DNA from: Kalaharituber pfeilii
Lineage: Eukaryota; Ascomycota; Pezizomycetes; Pezizales; Pezizaceae
Direction of reading: 5' to 3'
NCBI GenBank assembly: GCA_015179045.1
Contig: WHUZ01000001.1
Coordinates: forward strand, 1,302,001-1,366,000
Length of the DNA: 64,000 nt
Shown: positions 58,528-64,000 of the stretch, piece after piece
How the letters are laid out: every line of letters begins with the position of its first letter
How positions within the stretch are numbered: position 1 is the first letter of the stretch
Notes under the pieces: model-generated
Databases searched by the model: none
What the model was told of the DNA's origin: nothing
Seen by the model: only the letters and a program-made list of their open reading frames with translations
Program-made: the position numbers and the translations under genes

Positions 58528-58740
58528 TGCATGACCTACTTGAAGGTAAGCTAGATTCTTATGCATATGTCCTCAGTCAGTAATATCCATGTCTGCAAGC
58601 ATGCAAAATTACCATCCAGCGGTTTTTCAAAATCCCAATACTATTAAGACCAGACAAGCAAGGGGACAAGCAAGGGGACAACCTGGTGGCATTGCTAGAA
58701 TGGACGGATCTATAAGGGACGGGACTAAGGGACAGGACTT

Positions 58741-58775
58741 CTAATTTTAATCTCGCCATCGGAATACGAGTAATG

Positions 58776-58809
<34 letters not shown>
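58741..58809 (+). mobile_element. Retroposon-like A-tailed sequence, diverged copy
   Basis: Core CTCGCCATCGG, then ACGAGTAATGATATTA, then A29. Upstream, GGGACGGGACTAAGGGACAG resembles a segment upstream of the core at 11500-11572 (minus strand), suggesting the element can extend beyond the short core. The 3' flank starts CCCAATG, and CCCAAT recurs near 58637, so a 6-bp duplication is possible but weak. Confidence 0.45.
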
Positions 58810-58811
<2 letters not shown>

Positions 58812-59202
58812 CAATGAGTTCATTCCAGAAAGTTGGTATGAAAGCAGTGGCACTCCTAGGCGAAATCTGGATAAATATCTGGTCCTTCCGCAACGTCCGT
58901 CCTGTTCTGCCAACAGGAAAACAAAATTATACAATAGAACTAGAGAGCTTACGATATATTGTGTATTCTTACATCAATTATGCTTCTCAGACATATATAT
59001 TCATGCAAGCAGAGAAGCAAGCCGAATGGATTCCTCGAGAGAGCTACGACAAAGCTCAAGTTATGACATGTATAGTACAAGTACAGCCAAGGCCCAATTG
59101 AATCTCAAGAATCTCGCTTAATTTTATTATGGGGCCAGATAGCATGAAGTTGGCAAGACCGATTTTGTTGAAAACCATGACTAGTTAAGGTATACGGGCC
59201 GC

Positions 59203-59242
59203 CCTGCCATGGCGAGCAGCTGCAAGCGGGGTAACGTGACAA

Positions 59243-59286
<44 letters not shown>
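59203..59286 (+). mobile_element. Short A-tailed retroposon with 16-bp target-site duplication
   Basis: AAGGTATACGGGCCGC occurs at 59187-59202 and again, identically, at 59287-59302. Between them: CCTGCCATGGCGAGCAGCTG, CAAGCGGGGTAACGTGACAA, then a long A-run broken by one G. This is the pattern left by target-primed reverse transcription. Confidence 0.8.
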
Positions 59287-59290
<4 letters not shown>

Positions 59291-59639
59291 TATACGGGCC
59301 GCACCCTGACAGTCTGCGACAATGGCCGGTCGGACGTGATTGTCGATGTCGTCGGAGTTGCCTGACACGGTCGGATGCCCGCTGGGCCATGATTGAGTCC
59401 GAGCGTACGAGGTGGGCCGTGTGCCTCCACACCTGGCACTGGCTGGCAGACCGAATGCTTAGCTATTGTGGCCCATGGTTTTGTATGCAACTTTGTGTTA
59501 TGTATTTTCTATATATGTATGTCTCTGGAAGCCTCGTCATGCATTAGTGAAGTTATCAAGGAACTCAGTCTTGTCGTATCCTGCATTATCCCTTGGGCAC
59601 GAGACTAATTATCCCTCTATTTTTCTACAGATTTAACTG

Positions 59640-59709
59640 CTTTTATATTTTTATTTTATTTTTTTCTTTGTGGCCAACCCCGCATACAGGCTACCAGCCT
59701 ATGGCAGGG
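59640..59709 (-). mobile_element. Short A-tailed retroposon with target-site duplication (minus orientation)
   Basis: On the minus strand: CCTGCCATAGGCTGGTAGCC (stem GGCT/AGCC), TGTATGCGGGGTTGG, then an A-rich tail (T-rich 59640-59668 on plus). Bounded by AGATTTAACTG (59629-59639) and AGATTCAACTG (59710-59720), 10/11 identical. Confidence 0.7.
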
Positions 59710-60917
59710 AGATTCAACTGAATTGATCATGACCTACTTATGTACCTGTGTTTCTCCTGGAAACAGGACACTCTGGATTTATGGTACCGAAAAATATATA
59801 CAGAGAGGTGCGTTTAAGGTTTGCTCGAGAAGTGCAGGGATCATCCATGGGCCGGGCGGTGTAACCAGATATGGCTACTACAGGCTGACTAAGTGTTGGT
59901 GCTTGGCATGCCTATGCTGCTCAAATGAACAGGCTATGATAATGCGATTCGGACGGAAAGCTAGTGGAGGAGCTACATAGTCTAGTTGTAGCTAATGACC
60001 TGACCTTCATGAAGCATACCTCATATCGAACCTGATATCCACTTACATCCATTGATTGGCAATGTAGTTGCACCTAAAGCCGATCGGCTAAATTTGTTGA
60101 TTAACGCTTCGCTAAAAGCTCAGAATTGCTTAGAGTCCCTGAATTTATGAAAAATTAAGTGGCCACGATGTGGACTATTTCCCCCCGGGCTTCTATAGTT
60201 TTACTGCAAAAATGCGTGGTTGCTACACACAAAATGGCTTCAACAAGGGGGGTCATCTCCGATACACGTCGTACTAGCTTAGGGTTAAGTCATGGGGACG
60301 AGGCTACATAGTAAACCCGAAATGAAAATGTACCGTAGACATCTAGTGACTTGAAAGTCGAATCGCTTGAAGGTATGTAAGCCATCATGATGGCTTTGGC
60401 AGGGCGTACCTCGGACACCACATGGTAGACCATTGATTCCCAGGTGGCGAAGAGGGTTGTACAGCATCTTTCAATTGGATGGACTATAATACTCCGGTTG
60501 CAACAATGATCGAGTGTTCGTTGGAATCACAGTGGCAACCTGTCTTGATTTTTGCGGCGCGAAATTCTAGCATTTCCATGTTGCCTTCAACCTCCTCAAG
60601 TACGTTCTAGATACGGAAAAGATAGAACATTACAACTGGATTAGAACTTCACCTTCAACTGCCTTGAGTCTGGTTACTAAACGTGGTGGCCAATATGTAC
60701 AGTGGTCTGGTTGCAATATACTAGTATGTAATCTACGGGGTGGTGCAACCTGACGAGGCAATACTGTCGCCCTTCCTGTTACTTTAGTGTGGTTCCTAAG
60801 TCCTTCGTGAGCAGCGAGGGAAGCTAGGCTGTTTGGAGTAAGAGGTGATTGGTAGATTTGGAAGTAGATAATTGGGCCCTTCAATCGCAGCAATGCTGAA
60901 GAAATGCAGGTCAAGGA

Positions 60918-60950
<33 letters not shown>

Positions 60951-60997
60951 CATTACTCGCGTGCCTATCGCAGCCTATGGCGAGGTTATGTACATAG
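60918..60997 (-). mobile_element. Short retroposon with 13-bp target-site duplication and T16-A17 palindromic tail
   Basis: TGCAGGTCAAGGA at 60905-60917 is repeated exactly at 60998-61010. Read on minus, the insert is CTATGTACATAACCTCGCCA, TAGGCTGCGATAGGCACGCG, AGTAATG, then T17-A16. Its first half matches the minus-strand copy at 11500-11572 (CTATGTA...TCGCCATAG). Confidence 0.75.
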
Positions 60998-61617
60998 TGC
61001 AGGTCAAGGAGACGTGTTGGTTAAAACTATGCCTAGTAAGTACGGGACCTCGCATAAAGGATGTTGACGGAAATTTAAAACTCATGCGATACACTTAGCT
61101 ATTTGCGAGTAGCTATATCTTCCGGATAGCGTGATATGAGCAACAATCAGTTCTGCATGTGACCATGGGTACCTGAATCTCAACTTATCAGCAACACAAA
61201 CAAAGATGTTTTCGTAAATCATTGGAGGCCAGCAACACTACTAGTTTTAATCCGTTGAATACTTGATAATGCCACACAGGAAATGTAACTTCATTCATAG
61301 GCTTGCTGTAACTATCCGTATTGATAAAAACTTTCTCGGAAATCAAGAAAATAAGAAGGAATAGAACATAAGGCATTATAATTACTGTGTTGACTTTATT
61401 CCCACCTTCTCAAAAACTAATCAACTAAGTATCCACTTTTAACAACAAACTTCATGTAATAATAAAGGCGAGCACAAAGAGCTTTGATATAAACTCCAAA
61501 AAAAAACAAAAAAACATTCCAGGACATCAGATGCTACTCATAGCAGCAAGAAACAATCAAAAGTGGGCCCATACTAACCACCCACAATTGATCCACTCCT
61601 CACTCCTCAGCTCTGAC

Positions 61618-63062
61618 TTACAGCATCAAGATAGCACCAAATCCTGTCATGAAGACAGCAAGCGCCAATTCCTGAAGGTTCATTGGTCTGACCAAAGCAG
61701 TGGCTGCGCTATCGTCAACCGTTTGGGTAGGAGAACCTGTGGTAGTTGTGGTAGGAGTGCCAGAAACAAGCTCGGAAGTGAAAGGAATGTGAGTTACATA
61801 GGATGCTAATGTAAACGCTGGCGGTTGGGTCGATAAAGTTGGATTAGGGGTGTATGTGGTTGTGATATCTCCATGAGAAGGGTTGAGGACACTTTTGAGC
61901 AGCTATCAGCATTCCTGCCTAGAGAAGTGAAAAGTGAATGTGTGTAGGTAACGTACTTGTCAATGATATATATCACTCCATTCGCTACAACAACCCCACC
62001 CTCTTTTCCACCAATAATCCTCGCACCATTAACAAACCAACCTCCTTCATTTTCATGAATGGTAATTTCTCCTCCTTCCAAAGTTGCCAACCGCAGGTCA
62101 TTTTGTGCTTCGTTTAGATCATAAACGGTGCGATTGACAACATGATATTTAAGAATATCAGCGAGCTGTTCGGTGGTGAGCTCATCGGCAAGGTTTCCAA
62201 TTGCCTGGAATGCCACATTGCTGGGAGCAAAGACTGTGAGAGAAGGTGTGGTATCGAGGGCCTCAACCAATCCTGTCCTTACTAGTGCACCAGCAAGGGC
62301 CGAAAGGTTGAAGTAGGCTGCTGTCTGAGAGATGGAATATGGAAGGGTAAGAACACTGGGTTACCGTAATTGAATTAGCACGACTTCAAAACATTATGAG
62401 TAGCAATTATTCGATGCGTGTACATAATTTGAGCCTGAAGGGGCAACTTACCGGTCAATGATGTGAACAACGCCTTTATCGAACTCGATATCCTGTAAAT
62501 AGTTAACAGGGACTCGGAATGAGAACTAAGAATAAGTTCAGAGAGGTAATGAACGTACTGGTGTTTCCACACCTGAAGCTATACCAAGACCACTATACAA
62601 CTTCACACCTTCATGATTTCTCCCCAGCACAACTTGCCCATTTGAAAGACCCAAATTGGCAAAGCCGTTGGTCATCAACAAACTTCTGACTATAGCTGTT
62701 TCTCCTTCGACGAAGATATTACTGTGAAAGGCACCATTCAATACATGATATTGCAAGATCGATAAGACAGTATTAGTGTTATTGTTATTCGAACCATTTA
62801 GTGGAGTTGAATCTTGAGCTGTGGTATTCAATGTCATGAGTTCGTCGAAGGCTTTATTGGAGGGTGCAAGGATGGTCACATTGGATGGCCATTGGGAAAG
62901 TTCCCCCACAAGGTCTGGATACTGAAAGACAAGCTCAGTGAGAGCCGATAGCTCAGGTGTGCTTGTTAGGAGAGAAGTGAGGTTTTGAAGGGACTGTCCA
63001 TAGACAGCCATAGCTCTAAGGCTGAGTGCAATGAATGAGTGAAATTGGGGCCTGAGCCGCAT
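61618..63062 (-). CDS. GPI-anchored cell-surface protein with two fasciclin (FAS1) domains
   Basis: Predicted secreted adhesion or cell-wall protein. Exons: 63062-62559, 62492-62452 (41 nt), 62355-61957 and 61891-61618, giving 405 aa. Start MRLRPQFHSFIALSLRAMAV is a signal peptide with a basic n-region. FAS1-1: LTELVFQYPDLVGEL, NVTILAPSNKAFDEL, ILQYHVLNGAFHS, and the splice-restored DIEFDKGVVHIIDR-VLTLP. FAS1-2: LAGALVRTGLVEALD, SLTVFAPSNVAFQAIGNL, ILKYHVVNRTVYDL, GVIYIIDN-VLNP. A Thr/Ser/Pro-rich stretch (STQPPAFTLASY, SGTPTTTTTGSPTQT) and a hydrophobic C-terminus (ELALAVFMTGFGAILML) give a GPI-attachment signal. Several NxT/S sites (NVT, NTT, NGS) suggest N-glycosylation. The acceptor for the last exon (CAAAAG at 61892) was chosen because it restores the conserved VIDNVLNP end. 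Confidence 0.93.
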
Positions 63063-64000
63063 GCTTGACAGGCGTAAATGGTATAAAACTAAGGAGTAGT
63101 TCGGTCAGGTGACTCAGGTGAGGACAAAGTACAAGAAAGTGTGAATACTATCGCTCAGAAAGATGAACGATGACTCTGTAGTTTGTATTTGTGAAATGAG
63201 ATAAAGTGTGGCGATAAACAGACCGCCTGGGATATGAGCACAGAGAGGATAAGGAAGTCGTGTTGATCGTAGGAAGCCAGTAGGTGTTATATATGCGGCC
63301 GACCAGACTATACTTTACCTAGCCTCGTCGCCAGGCTTTTACCTGTATGTATGTCCCTGTACGTTTGTATGTCCTCAATTCCGACAAAGCTGGAGCCTAC
63401 AGGGCAAGGTACTTCACATACATTCTAGCTGCACAGGTGGAGTGCAGCAACCAATGTTGCGTACCACCCGTGTTACCCTCAGCCACAGCTCAGTCCCAAG
63501 TGCGTAGATCCAATATGTTCGCATGGCCGTCTGGGATCACCGTCGCTATACCACTCAGAGGCAAATGTGGCAGTGACAAATGCCTCTTGATGGCTGAACT
63601 AAATGTTGTAGACAGACCTGCACGAAAGCAAATGGTGGCCGGAGCACTGCAAGTCAGTCCTCTAGGGTAACCGGGGATCAATTCACCACCGGGCCAGCTT
63701 GCGGCCTTCAAGGCCAACGGGCCAGTTAGATGCATGCCACTTTAGCCACACGGCCCAGTAGCTAGGATGTGCTTGCTTTGCTACCACTAAGTACTACTTA
63801 CGCACAAACAGCTGACTCTACTTTTGATGCTGTAATATTGGCAGTAATCTAGGTAATCTCTTGGGCAACGACAGCACGGCGCGAACACGACTGTGTCTTC
63901 AAGCGAGTCAATCTATGATCTGAGCCATGATGAGGACATTGCCACAATCGTTGCAGTGAAAGAAAAACATTTCCGATCAGGAGTTTCCGGATCTCGATTG
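63063..64000. other. FAS1 gene upstream region and unannotated right edge
   Basis: A TATA-like word (TTATATATG, about 63287-63295) lies 230 bases upstream of the FAS1 start. ORFs at 63347-63670 and 63490-63735 overlap on opposite strands and show no family motif. Confidence 0.4.

Larger units (their letters stand above)
58528..61617. other. Gene-poor region rich in A/T runs and small retroposons
   Basis: Contains A29 at 58781-58809, a long A-run at about 59244-59288, a T-rich tract at 59640-59668 and a T16-A17 palindrome at 60918-60950, each tied to a short insertion listed separately. Between them (59720-60890, 61010-61600) no coding or RNA signal was recognised. Confidence 0.5.

Noticed and set aside
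59105..59490. ORFs with long Phe or Lys homopolymers
   Set aside because: They translate the A-run of the retroposon at 59203-59286.
1..64000. CRISPR arrays, bacterial operons, replication origins or attachment sites
   Set aside because: Introns and gene families show a fungal nuclear genome; no spaced-repeat array of CRISPR type was seen, and the only regular array is the WD40-coding one.

Overview
The window reads as nuclear DNA of a filamentous ascomycete (Pezizomycotina). Genes carry short introns (mostly 50-80 nt, GTATGT/GTAAGT donors, CTAAC/CTRAY-like branch sites), the pyrimidine gene is the fungal URA2 fusion with a degenerate dihydroorotase segment, and there is a NACHT-WD40 NLR of the HET-E type. 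Housekeeping genes are separated by long gene-poor stretches holding AT-rich DNA, A/T homopolymer runs, small retroposons, a MITE and gene relics. This suggests a repeat-rich genome, possibly an early-diverging lineage such as Pezizomycetes (truffle/morel-like); the lineage is inference only.

Layout, left to right. An Hsp20 gene runs off the left edge (1-457, minus), followed by MIC10 (1901-2408, minus), which is too short to see without splicing. An AT-rich, gene-free block follows (about 3690-6290), then a copper-fist regulator with two copper-sensing Cys motifs (8753-11160, plus), a secreted LVIVD-repeat protein (14410-15863, plus), TRM9 (16951-18135, plus) converging on a small Myb/SANT gene (18717-19379, minus), and a 4.4 kb gene-poor stretch. 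The NLR gene (23811-28811, plus; eight exons, 1529 aa) ends in 14 nearly identical 126-nt WD40 repeats. After a kinase-like relic (about 30398-30753) come a WRAP53/TCAB1-like WD40 gene (31320-33016, minus), an unrecognised two-exon gene (34514-34902, minus), a DUF7726 gene (35405-36866, plus), a TA-flanked MITE (37606-37923) and the 7 kb URA2 gene (38317-45396, minus). Then NOP4 (47145-49736) and MRM2 (50172-51531) on plus, RFA3 (51927-52395) and VPS11 (53072-56676) on minus, a cytochrome P450 relic (57976-58527), a cluster of A-tailed retroposons (57.5-61 kb) and a GPI-anchored two-FAS1-domain protein (61618-63062, minus).

Most genes are unrelated core functions: protein folding, cristae junctions, copper homeostasis, tRNA wobble modification, pyrimidine synthesis, 60S and mitochondrial ribosome biogenesis, RPA and vacuolar tethering. 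There is no operon-like logic. The accessory material is the NLR, the relics and the retroposons. The most notable signals are the homogenised WD40 array, and a family of very short A-tailed insertions, several bounded by 9-16 bp target-site duplications, that share a core near CCTGCCATAG and a tail near GCGRGTAATGATATT. Exon coordinates were worked out by hand from splice signals, frame and family conservation; no alignment or database search was run.
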